51,676 nucleotides of DNA from CAZVFX01 sp964626565. GTDB lineage: Bacteria > Myxococcota_A > UBA9042 > CAIXZC01. A program made the translations under genes and the position numbers. Below are positions 17,891-27,521 of this stretch, in pieces; positions within the stretch are counted from its first letter, which is position 1; each line of letters begins with the position of its first letter. The notes under the pieces are model-generated. The model saw nothing but the letters and a program-made list of their open reading frames with translations, searched no databases and was not told the DNA's origin. The stretch lies in NCBI GenBank assembly GCA_964626565.1, contig CAZVFX010000045.1, positions 1-51,676 on the forward strand, given 5' to 3'.

Positions 17891-19651
17891 TCACTTCAAC
17901 AGGTAGGTGAACGTGTGCGATTTGCGACTCCGGTCAATCTGCACCACAATCTCGTCGCCAGTGTCGGACTTCCCTAACAGTTCCAAGGCCTGGCCGGGGG
18001 TGTCGAGCGTTGTTCCGTTTACGGTGCGGACCACATCTCCCGATCGGAAGCCGAGGGCATGGGGCAGCCCCTCGGGGCCTACCCCAAATACCTTGGGGCC
18101 CTGGTACTTGCCGTCCTTGTAGTGCGGGATCAGCCGCCACCCTTCGCCGTTGCCCGATTTGCCGTCTACCGCGTTGCGCGCCCCGGTCGTGTCCACCTCG
18201 AAGCGATTGGTGTCGGTGATTTTGACGAACGGCGAGAAATCGATGGGCGACTGCCATTTTGAGAGGTCGGCGCCCAATTCGACGGGCTGGACCGCGGGGA
18301 CCGGCTCGGGAACGAATGCGTCCCGAGTGAACTGGTCGACGATGAGATAGGTTTGGGTCCGCTCCCTTCCCCGCCGCGTGAACCTGAGCACTACCTTGTC
18401 CCTTGTGTTCAACTCCTCGAACAACAGCAGGGCTTTGCCCGCGTCGCTGATAACATGGTCGTTGATCTGCAGGATGATATCTCCGGAGTTAATATCCATG
18501 GCCCGGTAGAGGGAGCCGGGCCGGACGCCGATCAGCTTGAACCCGTAGTACTCCCCCTTCCGGTAGGCGGGGATTACTCTGGCTTGCCTGCCCACTTCGC
18601 CGAGATCCTGGAGAGCTGTGTCAATCATTCTCTTGAGGACCTCGTATTCGCGATTATCTACCCGGCGAACTCCCTTCTCGTATTCGGATTTCTTCGAGGG
18701 GAGCCTCGGTCCGGTAGACTCTTGCGCGGGGTCGATGAGTTTCCCCTGCACGGGGTCTTTGGTGAACTCCTCAACAATGTGATAAGTATGCGTGCGGTTT
18801 TTTCCGCGGCGACTTAGCAGCAGTTCGACTTTGTCGGTCGTTTTGAGCGATTCATAGACCGCAAAGGACGCCTCGGGAGAATCTAGCGCCTTGCCGTTCA
18901 CCTTCAGCACCACATCCCCGGACCGAATTCCCATCGCCCGGTAGATGGAGCCGGGTCTGACGCCGATGAGCTTGTACCCCTGGAGTTTCCCGTCCCGGTA
19001 GTTGGGGATGATCCTGGCGGCTCTCCCTACCTTGCCAAGGTCGGCCAGCGTCTCGTCTATCATATTCCGAATTACCTGGTACTCAAACTCGCCGACCCGG
19101 CGGATGGTTTTGTCATACTCGGACTTCTTCTTCGGGAGCCTCGGCCCACTGGAGCTTCGCACCGGCTCGAGGAGCTTGCTCATCATGGGGTCCTTCTGGA
19201 ACGTTGAGAACAACTGGACAAGTTCTGCAATTTCGGCCAGGTCGATTTCGCCCTTGGCCCCGCCGTTTTCATCCAGCAGAATGAGCCTGGGTTTGTCCTT
19301 GTCATCAAGCCTCAGCTTGATTCTGCCTTTCCCGTCTTTGTCCACGATGGAGAGTTCAGTCGCGGTTACGGGGCCTGTATCAGGCGGTGCGGTGAGCTTG
19401 GACATGGCTGTTTCCAGGGTGGCCATCTTGGACGACAGCTCGCCCATGGTGCCCTCAAGCGCAGTCAATTGGGACTGCAGGGTCTTGTTGCCGTTTTCCA
19501 GCGCGGCCAGCCTTCCGCCGTGTTCGTCCAGCAGTTTTTCCACCGACACTACTGCGGCTTCCACATCCTTTTTCTTTTCCTCAGCGCAGCCGGCCGCAAC
19601 GCCCACAATTATGACCATCGCCAGCAGCCTGTGCACAAATGCCTGTGTCAT
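17891..19651 (-). CDS. Lipoprotein with coiled coil and three GspC-like PDZ repeats
   Basis: 586 residues. Two ATGs lie side by side; AGGAGG is only two bases from the first (19654) and five from the second (19651), so I choose the second. The signal ends at VGVAAGC (Cys22). A coiled coil follows (about 35-85), then three repeats of about 120 residues each of the GspC HR/PDZ type: for example ARIIPNYRDGKLQGYKLIGV followed by RPGSIYRAMGIRSGDVV. The third is more diverged. GspC links the two membranes in type II secretion and has one such unit; three in a lipoprotein, without other gsp genes nearby, is unusual. It may recruit or present secreted substrates at the outer membrane (inference). Confidence 0.8.
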   Translation of the reverse strand: MTQAFVHRLLAMVIIVGVAAGCAEEKKKDVEAAVVSVEKLLDEHGGRLAALENGNKTLQSQLTALEGTMGELSSKMATLETAMSKLTAPPDTGPVTATELSIVDKDGKGRIKLRLDDKDKPRLILLDENGGAKGEIDLAEIAELVQLFSTFQKDPMMSKLLEPVRSSSGPRLPKKKSEYDKTIRRVGEFEYQVIRNMIDETLADLGKVGRAARIIPNYRDGKLQGYKLIGVRPGSIYRAMGIRSGDVVLKVNGKALDSPEASFAVYESLKTTDKVELLLSRRGKNRTHTYHIVEEFTKDPVQGKLIDPAQESTGPRLPSKKSEYEKGVRRVDNREYEVLKRMIDTALQDLGEVGRQARVIPAYRKGEYYGFKLIGVRPGSLYRAMDINSGDIILQINDHVISDAGKALLLFEELNTRDKVVLRFTRRGRERTQTYLIVDQFTRDAFVPEPVPAVQPVELGADLSKWQSPIDFSPFVKITDTNRFEVDTTGARNAVDGKSGNGEGWRLIPHYKDGKYQGPKVFGVGPEGLPHALGFRSGDVVRTVNGTTLDTPGQALELLGKSDTGDEIVVQIDRSRKSHTFTYLLK

Positions 19652-19776
19652 CATCTCCTCCTGTTGGCGCCCCGGCGGGCGTTTTGTAATGCTGACATAT
19701 TTTCAACTGCCGGGGAATGTTTTTTGTTCCCCTGGATATTCAAAGATGCGAGCATCAGTCTCCGGAGGAGGTAGTC

Positions 19777-20841
19777 ATGCCCGGAAAGGTGATGTTGCTG
19801 ATGTTTGTGGCGCTCTTTGCCGCAGCCCCGGCCCAAGCCCGGAAGAAGCCGGCAGACCTGTTCTATTTTGCACACGGGTTGGACGAACAGGCGTATGTCC
19901 AACTGGACAGTCACGGCGGCGGTGTCGATGTGCGGAGTCTGGCCGAGCAGGCGCAAGAAACCCGGCGCGCAGGCTGGGCCCATGATGGCTATGCCATTTT
20001 CGCTGCTTTGCCCGTGGAGGCCGCCGGCAAGCTGAAAAAAAGATACGCCAGCGTCGCGGAATGGAAGGTGATGGAAGGGGCAAGAGAGGCGTGCTCCGGC
20101 AAACTGGGGCGGCCTTCATTGGTGGGGTTTGTGATTCCTCATTTCGGCGAGGTGCAACAATTCGAGGAGTTGAAAGTCGACATCAACGACGGGGCCGCGG
20201 CTAAGTACAGGAAGGGGCTGCTGAGTCAGGCGCGGCTGTTCCTGGTCGCGCCGGTCACCGGGTGCAAAGTGGACCGCAAGTCCGGCTTCCTGTGGGCTGC
20301 CCCCAAAGGCGTGCAGGTAGCGGGCGCGTTCTTTACCGCTCCCCCGGCCCAGCGCGAGAAGCACTTCTTTGACCTGGCCCTCTCTCTGCCTGCCTTCAAG
20401 AAGAGCAGGGTGCGAGTGGACAAGGCTTATGCCGAGGAAGGCGCTGACAGGGGCAAGCCCCGGGAGCAGCGGGAAGTGAGCTGCAGCTACTACTGGAAAG
20501 GGATTGTCACCCGGGAAGACCGGCCTGAGCGTTCCTTCTGCCACGCCAGCGTGAAATACGGCTCCACCTTTTGCGGAGAAGGTCCGGATGAAGCGATGGT
20601 CTCTGCTCTCTTCGAGGTGGGCAAAGAAAAGCGAGGGCCGCTGGTGTCGGTGGGCAGCCCGGACAGTGAGTACTGGCCCTTCGAGCCGGTGATGCTCGTG
20701 GACCTGTTTGGGGACGGCAGCTTCTTTGTGGTGGCGAAGACGGATGAACTCTCGCAAGAGTTCGGGTTGTTCCGAATCAAGGAAGGGAGGCTGGAGAGGA
20801 TCAAAGCCACCGGGGTGGCGTTCAACGACTGCCCCTGCTAG
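19777..20841 (+). CDS. Secreted protein of unknown function
   Basis: 354 residues. The start is the ATG at 19777 with GGAGGAGG seven bases upstream; the frame is open further but the signal peptide (VMLLMFVALFAAAPAQARK) begins here. The mature protein is mostly mixed alpha/beta with six or so cysteines, including a pair near the end (DCPC). No domain recognised. It is divergent from the PDZ lipoprotein; between them an inverted repeat (GGGGAA at 19712-19717, TTCCCC at 19727-19732) could be an operator for either gene. It converges on the amidase gene, nine bases away. Confidence 0.72.
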   Translation: MPGKVMLLMFVALFAAAPAQARKKPADLFYFAHGLDEQAYVQLDSHGGGVDVRSLAEQAQETRRAGWAHDGYAIFAALPVEAAGKLKKRYASVAEWKVMEGAREACSGKLGRPSLVGFVIPHFGEVQQFEELKVDINDGAAAKYRKGLLSQARLFLVAPVTGCKVDRKSGFLWAAPKGVQVAGAFFTAPPAQREKHFFDLALSLPAFKKSRVRVDKAYAEEGADRGKPREQREVSCSYYWKGIVTREDRPERSFCHASVKYGSTFCGEGPDEAMVSALFEVGKEKRGPLVSVGSPDSEYWPFEPVMLVDLFGDGSFFVVAKTDELSQEFGLFRIKEGRLERIKATGVAFNDCPC

Positions 20842-20850
20842 GGCCCGGGG

Positions 20851-22524
20851 CTATAGCAACTCGAAATGAACCTGGGGCTTCTTTCGTGCTACTGACTGTT
20901 CCGCCACCGCGGCCAGCTTCAGCAGCAGGTCTTCCCGCCATGGCCGGCCCATGGCCTGGAAGCCTATAGGCAGGCCTGTGTCGTCGTAGCCGGCGGGGAA
21001 GGAGATGGCCGGCAGTCCCGTGAGGTTGCCCGCCTGGGCATAGAGCATGATGCGGGTGGCCAGGGTGAGGTTTGAGTCGCCGGTGGTCAGCGCGTCTTCG
21101 GGGAGGGGCGGCGCGGTGCATCCGGTGGTGGGCGTTACGATCGCGTCCACATCTGCCAGGGCGTCGAAGAAGTAGCCGTTGAGCCGGGTCCGGAGTCGCT
21201 GGGCGTGGACATAATCCCTCCCCGTGAGGCGGCGGGCCAGCGCCAGGTTCATGCGCACGTCGAGGCCGTAGTCTTTGCGGTGGGCCCGGTAGTATTCCTG
21301 GTGGGCGGTGGCCATTTCCGACACGATGGTCACCAGGTGTACGGAGCGAACGAGGGAGAGTTCCGGGATGGTGATTTCCGTCACTATTGCCCCAGCCGCG
21401 GTGAGTTTCTCAACGACCTTGTGGCAGGCTGCTGCCACCTGTGGGTCGGCGTCGTCGAACCAGGGGGTGAACACGCCCAGACGCACGCCGTCCAGCCGGC
21501 CGTTCCCCACCTGCAGTCCCGCCACGTCGGGATGGCCGAGAGAGTTCTGGTCGGAAGCGTCGGGTCCGGCGATGGCGAGGTATGCCGTGGCGACATCTGC
21601 CGCGCTGGCCCCGATGGGGCCGATGTGGGCCAGGCTCCAGCACACCGGTGCGGCCCCGTGCTCGCTGACCCGGCCGAAGGTGGGCTTGAGGCCCACGACG
21701 CCACAGAAGGAGGAGGGAATTCTCACCGAGCCGCCTCCGTCGGCGCCGATGGCCACGGGGCACAGGCCGGACCCTACCGCGGCCGCGGAGCCGCTCGACG
21801 AGCCGCCGGTAGCGTGTAACGGGTTGTATGGGTTGCGCGCAGAGCCGTGGTGGGGATTGAGGCCGGTAACCCCCATGCCGAACTCGTGCATGTTGGTTTT
21901 TCCCACCAGCAACGCGCCTGCCGCTCTGAGTCGCGCGACCACCGTGGCGTCCAGCACGGCCGGGGTTTTGCCCAGAAATTTCGTGCCTACCGTAGTAGGA
22001 TATGGCGTTTGATCCAGTTCATCCTTGACTGCCACGGGCACGCCGTCCAGTGGCCCCAGAGGCCTGCCGTCACGGTGCCTGGCCGCGCTTTCCGCAGCCT
22101 GCTTCGTCAAGTCATCCCGGTAGATGGCGATGAAGGCTCGAAGTGCGGGCGTGGCGTCATCCGCGGTTCGGGAGGCGACCAGGAATCGCTCGGCTACATC
22201 CTCCGGGGTGGTGTGCTCCTGCCGGTACGCGGCCGCATAGTCCGCCACGGTGGCGAACGGGAAGCCTGCGGGTGGAACGGCTTCCGGACTATTGGGGGCT
22301 GGAATGGAAGGGGCCGCACCGGCCCTGGTCTCGTTTCTCAGCCGCGCCCACGTCCACTGCGGCTCAGTCGCATGAGTCAGCCTCATGTCCGCGACGCCGA
22401 CGCTGGTGAGCAGCGGGCGGCTCAGCAGCGGGCCTGTGACCCGGTTTTCGGCCAGTCGGCACAGCAGTCTCAGCATCGAGCCTGTGGCCCGGGGGGCTTT
22501 TACCGGAGTGATGTCATAGGTCAT
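20851..22524 (-). CDS. Amidase signature family hydrolase
   Basis: 557 residues, long for the family because of about 90 extra N-terminal residues. The Ser-cisSer-Lys triad is visible: Lys167 in GVPVAVKDELD, the GGSSSGSAAAV motif (Ser242) and Ser266 in GADGGGSVRIPSSFCG. The tail PAGYDDTGLPIGFQAMG is typical. Members hydrolyse amides or act as the GatA subunit of the Glu/Asp-tRNA amidotransferase. GatA is less likely because gatB and gatC are absent and the N-terminus is extended. Substrate unknown. It is the last gene of a - strand operon, 17 bases after its neighbour. No signal peptide seen. Confidence 0.87.
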   Translation of the reverse strand: MTYDITPVKAPRATGSMLRLLCRLAENRVTGPLLSRPLLTSVGVADMRLTHATEPQWTWARLRNETRAGAAPSIPAPNSPEAVPPAGFPFATVADYAAAYRQEHTTPEDVAERFLVASRTADDATPALRAFIAIYRDDLTKQAAESAARHRDGRPLGPLDGVPVAVKDELDQTPYPTTVGTKFLGKTPAVLDATVVARLRAAGALLVGKTNMHEFGMGVTGLNPHHGSARNPYNPLHATGGSSSGSAAAVGSGLCPVAIGADGGGSVRIPSSFCGVVGLKPTFGRVSEHGAAPVCWSLAHIGPIGASAADVATAYLAIAGPDASDQNSLGHPDVAGLQVGNGRLDGVRLGVFTPWFDDADPQVAAACHKVVEKLTAAGAIVTEITIPELSLVRSVHLVTIVSEMATAHQEYYRAHRKDYGLDVRMNLALARRLTGRDYVHAQRLRTRLNGYFFDALADVDAIVTPTTGCTAPPLPEDALTTGDSNLTLATRIMLYAQAGNLTGLPAISFPAGYDDTGLPIGFQAMGRPWREDLLLKLAAVAEQSVARKKPQVHFELL

Positions 22525-22541
22525 GCCGTTCTTCCTCCACG

Positions 22542-23168
22542 CTACGGATTCAAGGAGAACGCAGCGATGCCTGCGTCCACCTTGATCATTGCATCGAGCA
22601 CCATCACCACGGCTACCTTCTCGCCATCCGGGGAGAGGTATACCGAGGGGTGGACGCCAAAGTAGATCTCGTTAAACTCCCCGCGGTGGCTGAAGAGTTC
22701 TTTGCCCTCCCTGGACACGGTAAGATACCAGGCGATCTTCTTTTCGGTTTTCCAGTGGAAATCGACGAAGACTCCCCGGTATGCATCGTAACGATGCAGT
22801 CCGTCGCGTCCGGAATCGGGCAACTCAAGAATGTCATACTCTTCACGGGCGTAGTAGCCGGGAAAGCGCACGTCTCCCATGTCCACTCTCTTCAGGCGCA
22901 GCTTGCGTTTCTTCTTGCTCAATTCCCGCACGTGGTAGGTGAGCCGGGGCTCGTTTTCGGAGTGGGGCCCGGGGCAGGTGAGGTGCATGAAGCCGATGCG
23001 GGTCGAATCGGGAGAAAAGCCCAGGAACTCGATCCTCTCACACGGCTTTTCAATCCCACCGCAGCGCTTGTCGCACTCCGTTGCCGGTCTTAGCGTGGTG
23101 GATTGATGCCGGTCCCCGGCCGCAGCCGGCCCGGCGATAAGGAGGGCCAGGGCAACGACCAGCCTCAC
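22542..23168 (-). CDS. Secreted protein of unknown function
   Basis: 208 residues from a GTG start that overlaps the stop of the glycosyltransferase gene (GTGA), a sign of translational coupling. A short signal peptide (MRLVVALALLIAGPAAAG) precedes the mature part, which has four cysteines near its N-terminus (CDKRCGGIEKPC) and a beta-rich look: FLGFSPDSTRIGFMHL and YLSPDGEKVAVVMVL resemble WD40/TolB-like propeller blades, but only about two are visible. Function unknown. Confidence 0.68.
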   Translation of the reverse strand: MRLVVALALLIAGPAAAGDRHQSTTLRPATECDKRCGGIEKPCERIEFLGFSPDSTRIGFMHLTCPGPHSENEPRLTYHVRELSKKKRKLRLKRVDMGDVRFPGYYAREEYDILELPDSGRDGLHRYDAYRGVFVDFHWKTEKKIAWYLTVSREGKELFSHRGEFNEIYFGVHPSVYLSPDGEKVAVVMVLDAMIKVDAGIAAFSLNP

Positions 23169-24109
23169 TCCTTCCTCCGGGTCCTTGTAAGGATCTCCTC
23201 CAGCAGCCGCCGGTTAGTGCCGGCCGAGTCGGCAAGGAAGCCCATTGCTACCAGCAGAACTCCTACCACGATGAGGATGGCGGCAAGAATGAGGGACTGC
23301 ACGTGGCCGGTGCCGTCCGGCTCCCAGACGAAGTGGTAGAGCAGGAAGCGGGCGATGGCGCCGAATCCCAGCAGGAAGAGGGGCGCGGCGATCCATGAGA
23401 AGATGGCCAGGGCGCGGTATCGGATGCTTGCCTTCAAGATGGTGGACATGGATTTCAGCACGTACTCGAAGCTGGAGCCGAAGAGGCGTGATTCCCGGGT
23501 CTTGGGGTTGGCCTCAATGCTGACGCCTGCCACCGACAAGCGGCGGGCACCGGCCCAGAACAGGGTCTCGAGGGTGTAGGTGAACATTCCGGCAACGTAG
23601 AGTGACTGTGCGGTTTCACGGGACAGCGCCCGGAAGCCGGTGGTCGCGTCTCGGCAGGGGGTGCGCGAGAGGCGGGAGACCACCCCGGAGCCGAACTTCT
23701 GCAGGAATTTCTTGACGGGTGAGAAGTGGGGAATGGTGTCGAAGTTCCGTTCGCCCAAGACCATGTCTGCAGTGCCATCGACGATGGGTTTGACGAGGTC
23801 GGGGATGCGGTTGCCGGGATACTGGTTGTCCGCGTCGAAGTTGACGATGACGTCGGCGCCTAACGCCAGCGACTCCTGCAGTCCCCGCTGGAACGCGAGC
23901 GCCAATCCCCGGTTCCCTGGAGTCTTCAGCACCTTCAAGGCACCGGCCGAGGTTGCTATGGCACTGGTTTCATCGGCACTGCCGTCATCGATGACGATGA
24001 TGTGAACCTGGTCGAAGCCGGGCACCGCTTTCGGCACGTCTGCGATGGTTGCCGCGATGTTGTCGGCCTCGTTGTAGGCCGGGATCTGTACCACCAGCGT
24101 ACGAGACAT
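23165..24109 (-). CDS. Family 2 glycosyltransferase, dolichyl-phosphate mannosyltransferase-like
   Basis: 314 residues from the ATG at 24109, five bases after the stop of the gene upstream; the frame is open further back but overlaps that gene. Motifs: VQIPAYNEADNI, VIDDGSADET, and NFDADNQYP, the metal-binding aspartates of GT-A enzymes. About residues 225-290 hold two hydrophobic segments, as in the GtrB/DPM1-like group that moves a sugar from a nucleotide donor to a polyprenyl phosphate at the inner membrane. The C-terminus ends in TRTRRKE. Operon position between a large lipoprotein and a secreted protein suggests envelope glycan work. Donor sugar unknown. Confidence 0.85.
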   Translation of the reverse strand: MSRTLVVQIPAYNEADNIAATIADVPKAVPGFDQVHIIVIDDGSADETSAIATSAGALKVLKTPGNRGLALAFQRGLQESLALGADVIVNFDADNQYPGNRIPDLVKPIVDGTADMVLGERNFDTIPHFSPVKKFLQKFGSGVVSRLSRTPCRDATTGFRALSRETAQSLYVAGMFTYTLETLFWAGARRLSVAGVSIEANPKTRESRLFGSSFEYVLKSMSTILKASIRYRALAIFSWIAAPLFLLGFGAIARFLLYHFVWEPDGTGHVQSLILAAILIVVGVLLVAMGFLADSAGTNRRLLEEILTRTRRKE

Positions 24110-24114
24110 GTCGA

Positions 24115-27100
24115 CTAGTACACCCCGTTGGTGACTTCCAGTTCGTAGTAATCGCAGGTGGGTGATTTGCCCGGGGCGCGGTAGATTTTCAGGAAGAAGT
24201 TCTTCGAATTGTCGGTGCACCGCTTGGTGCTGGCGTCGGTGTCGTCAGCATAGTTGCCCGGTGTGAGTTCGTGATTTGAGTCGGGCTTGCACGCGGCTTC
24301 GCCGCCGCCCGAGGCGTTGGGCCCGGGCACTGCCGGCCACTCCTGCATCATCGCGGGGCTCGAGAAGTCGGTGAACCACTCTGCGTCGGTGGCCTCGGAG
24401 CAGATCTCCTGGGCGCCGCCACAGCCGCCCCAGTAGAGGTCGAAGGCGAAGGTGTTGCCCGGGTTCTTCAGGAATTTCACCCGTACGTGGTAGCTGTCCG
24501 TGGCGTTTTGCGCCACATCCTGGGCGAAGAACTTGAACCAGTCTCCGCTGCCGTCGGGGTCGTTGCCGTCAATGTTGTGGGTGGTGCCGCCGCCCGTGTC
24601 GGGCATGACGCCCAGATCGTAGGAATATGAGCACCCCTTGTTGGTGGATTCCAAGCCATCGTGCTCGCACTCGCAGCCGTCGGTGGCGTCTTGATTGGCG
24701 TCGTAATATCCATCCGAGCACCCGGAGGCGATGCAGTTGCCGTCGACACAGATCACCGCTTCGACGTGGGGCATGTCCGCGGTGTTGATGCACAGGTCTT
24801 CGTCTTTGCCCTCATCCACCTGGCCGTTGCAGTTGTCGTCCACGCTATTGCACAGCTCGGCCGCACCAGGGTTGATGGTGGGCACGATGTCATTGCAGTC
24901 CGCCAACAGCTTGGTGGTGTATTTGCCAAAGCCTGCACACAGACATTTGGAGTCGTTGGGGTTGCCGTAGCCGTCCGCGTCGCCATCCGAATACCAGTAC
25001 TCACAGCCAATGGCGTCTTCGTCGTTCTGGGTGCCGTTGCAGTTGTTGTCCAGCCCGTCGCCGCAGATCTCGAATGCTGATGGGTTGGCGGACCACTCAT
25101 TGTCGTTGCAATCTCCGTCCCAGATCGCCTTGTAGTTGCCGAACGGGGTACACAGGCAGAGCATGTCTTCGGTAAGCCCGAAGCCATCATTGTCCGCGTC
25201 GAAGTAGTAGTCGGTGCAGCCTTCCGAGTTGGGGTCGTTCTGGTCGCCGTCGCAGTCGTCATCGATGAAGTTGTCGCAGATCTCGTTGACTCCGGGGTTC
25301 ATGAGGATGTTGTTGTCATCGCAGTCTCCCGGCACTGCGGCGGTGTATTTACCGATGCTCTGGCACATGCACTTGAAGTCGTTGGTGCCGAAGCCGTCGC
25401 CGTCCTGGTCGTTGTAGAAGGGGAGGCAATTGAGCGCGTCTTCGTCGTTGTCGGAGCCGTTGCAGTTTTCGTCCTTGGTGGTGTTGCAGTCCTCGATCTG
25501 CCCCGGGTTGACAGTGGGGTCCAGGTCGGCGCAGTCGCCGTAGTTCTCGGCGGAGTAGAGGCCCATGGGGCCGCACTGGCACTTGCTGGCGCCGGCTCCC
25601 CAGTCGTCGCCGTCCTGGTCGAGGTAGTAGTCCTTGCAGCCGATGGTTCCCGTTTCGTCGACCTGTGAGTTGCAGTTGTTGTCCAGGCCGTCGCATACCT
25701 CCAGCGCATAGTGGTTCACCGTGGGGTCCAGCGGTGCGCAGTCGGTGAGGTCCACTTCGCCGTCCGCGTCGTCGTCATCGTCGCAAACGTTGCCGTCCCC
25801 GTCCTCATCGGTGTCGAGCTGGTCGGGATTGAAGACGTAGGGGCAGTTGTCGAACTCGTCGTTGAGGCCGTCGCCGTCGACGTCGCCCTGGCAGGAGTCC
25901 CCGATGCCGTCTTCGTTGGTGTCGGTCTGCAGCGGGTTATAGTCGGTAGGGCAGTTGTCGTTTTCGTCGAGCAGTCCGTCGTTGTCATCGTCCGGGTCGC
26001 ACAGGTCGCCACCGTCGGGGAAGCCGTCGGTGTTGAGCTGATCGGGGTTGAACAGAATGGGGCAGTTGTCGAACTCGTCGTCTACTCCGTCATTGTCGTC
26101 GTCCGGGTCGATGCAGTCGGCCATGCCGTCGTGGTCGGGTTCGTCCGGGTACCCTTCGTCGATTTCTCCGTCGCAATCGTTGTCTTCGCCGTCGCACTGC
26201 TCGATGGCGCCGGCGAACACGAGGTGGTTCAGCGGCTCGCAGTCGTCCACATCGGGCACCATGTCGTTATCGTCGTCGGGGTCACAAAGGTCGCCGAGGA
26301 CGTCGGAGTCGAAGTCTTTCTGGTCCGGGTTGAAGACGTTGGGGCAGTTGTCTTCTTCGTCGAGGAGGCCGTCGCCGTCGTCGTCGGAGCCGCAGCAGTT
26401 GGCTACCCCGTCGCCGTCAGAATCGAGGAAGTCCTCGTCGGTGTCTCCGTCGCAATCGTCGTCCATGCAGTTGCACAATTCCGTCTTGGCCTGGGGGGCA
26501 TCGCAGATGAGATTGCCGTCCTGGCACAGATAGGAACCCCGGCACACGCCAAAGGCGTTCGCCACTTCGCAATCCATCTGCGGTATGGAGTTGTCGATCA
26601 TTCCGTCGCAGTTGTCGTCGAGGGAGTTGCACTCTTCCGGTTTCGGGAAAGTAGCGTCGCAGTCAGCCAGTCCGGAAGGTGTGCACTCTTTTTCGCCGTA
26701 GCAGATGCCGTACTCGTTCTGGTTATAACAGATGGTGGTGAGGCCTTTCTTGACGCTCAGGTCGTTGCAGTCGCAAACTCCGCTCTCGGGCATGCACTGG
26801 CCCAACACCTCGCCACCGATGTCGAAGTCCTGGCAAATGTACTCGCTGGGGCAGTCGCTGTCGAAATAGCACTCTCCGCCGCAGAACTTGCCGAACGGCC
26901 CGTAGTCAACGCATCTATCGCCCGTTTCAACCAGTTCTCCGCCGCAGTCGTTGTTGTCTTTGCACGGCTGGCACAGGTGAACGAACTGAGGGATGCAGAT
27001 GTACTGGCAGTCGGGGCAGGAGTTGGCGATGAGGGAGCAGTGCCAGCCATCCTCGGGGCATTCTTCTACGCATGTGTCGGAGCAGACCTTGCCTTTCCAG

Positions 27101-27423
27101 GTTTCCACGCAATAGCCGGCGAGGCAGTCGGAGTTGTCTTCGCAGGGGTACCCGAAGCCGCCTACCGGTGGTCCGCCGGTATCGAACATGGAGACTTCCA
27201 CTTCACCCGGGCCGGCGTCCTTGTGGCCGTAGTCCTTGGTGACGAAGTCCGGCATCCACTGGTCCTTCACCTCATCGAAGGTGACCGGCAGTTCTTCGCC
27301 GATGGAGTCCACCCCGTCGCTGACCAGGTATGCTTCCTTGTCCACGGGCGCCACGTCAGCTCCGCACGCGGCGGCGAGACACAGGACAAGCAGTAGGGAA
27401 ACTGCGGTCTTCGGGCAATTCAT
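24115..27423 (-). CDS. Large MopE-like lipoprotein with metal-binding and thrombospondin type 3 repeats
   Basis: 1102 residues. The start is the ATG at 27423, with GAGAGGA upstream; an earlier in-frame ATG lies before the signal. MNCPKTAVSLLLVLCLAAAC ends at lipidated Cys20. The N-terminal part is Cys-rich (about 70-250, CEDNSDCLAGYC). Then come many MopE-like motifs of the form C-x-x-x-D-x-(N/D)-CDG-x-x-D (for example EECNSLDDNCDGMIDN) mixed with thrombospondin type 3 units (DNCPNVFNPDQ), and later units with DxDxDGxG spacing. The C-terminal 200 residues form a separate domain with eight cysteines. The family is common on the surface of Myxococcota and methanotrophs; such repeats bind calcium or copper. 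First gene of its operon. Confidence 0.88.
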   Translation of the reverse strand: MNCPKTAVSLLLVLCLAAACGADVAPVDKEAYLVSDGVDSIGEELPVTFDEVKDQWMPDFVTKDYGHKDAGPGEVEVSMFDTGGPPVGGFGYPCEDNSDCLAGYCVETWKGKVCSDTCVEECPEDGWHCSLIANSCPDCQYICIPQFVHLCQPCKDNNDCGGELVETGDRCVDYGPFGKFCGGECYFDSDCPSEYICQDFDIGGEVLGQCMPESGVCDCNDLSVKKGLTTICYNQNEYGICYGEKECTPSGLADCDATFPKPEECNSLDDNCDGMIDNSIPQMDCEVANAFGVCRGSYLCQDGNLICDAPQAKTELCNCMDDDCDGDTDEDFLDSDGDGVANCCGSDDDGDGLLDEEDNCPNVFNPDQKDFDSDVLGDLCDPDDDNDMVPDVDDCEPLNHLVFAGAIEQCDGEDNDCDGEIDEGYPDEPDHDGMADCIDPDDDNDGVDDEFDNCPILFNPDQLNTDGFPDGGDLCDPDDDNDGLLDENDNCPTDYNPLQTDTNEDGIGDSCQGDVDGDGLNDEFDNCPYVFNPDQLDTDEDGDGNVCDDDDDADGEVDLTDCAPLDPTVNHYALEVCDGLDNNCNSQVDETGTIGCKDYYLDQDGDDWGAGASKCQCGPMGLYSAENYGDCADLDPTVNPGQIEDCNTTKDENCNGSDNDEDALNCLPFYNDQDGDGFGTNDFKCMCQSIGKYTAAVPGDCDDNNILMNPGVNEICDNFIDDDCDGDQNDPNSEGCTDYYFDADNDGFGLTEDMLCLCTPFGNYKAIWDGDCNDNEWSANPSAFEICGDGLDNNCNGTQNDEDAIGCEYWYSDGDADGYGNPNDSKCLCAGFGKYTTKLLADCNDIVPTINPGAAELCNSVDDNCNGQVDEGKDEDLCINTADMPHVEAVICVDGNCIASGCSDGYYDANQDATDGCECEHDGLESTNKGCSYSYDLGVMPDTGGGTTHNIDGNDPDGSGDWFKFFAQDVAQNATDSYHVRVKFLKNPGNTFAFDLYWGGCGGAQEICSEATDAEWFTDFSSPAMMQEWPAVPGPNASGGGEAACKPDSNHELTPGNYADDTDASTKRCTDNSKNFFLKIYRAPGKSPTCDYYELEVTNGVY

Positions 27424-27468
27424 TGGGTTGTCCTCTCTAAAAGCTTTGCTTGCTCTAATCACGGGATG

Positions 27469-27497
27469 AGTTTACATTTACGCATATGCCTTGTCAA
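27469..27497 (-). promoter_or_regulatory. Promoter of the MopE-like lipoprotein operon
   Basis: On the minus strand, TTGACA (27497-27492), 17 bases, TAAACT (27474-27469). The -35 overlaps a perfect 12-base palindrome, TGTCAATTGACA (27492-27503), shared with the divergent TPR gene, so the site may be read by a dimeric regulator or simply hold two back-to-back -35 boxes. Confidence 0.65.
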
Positions 27498-27521
27498 TTG
27501 ACATGAAGATAGGGAGAAAGA

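Noticed and set aside
25711..27396. A 561-residue open frame on the plus strand opposite the MopE-like gene
   Set aside because: Val/Ala-rich mirror of GAC/GAT/GAT-rich codons; biased codon use opens the opposite strand. No ribosome site and no domain.
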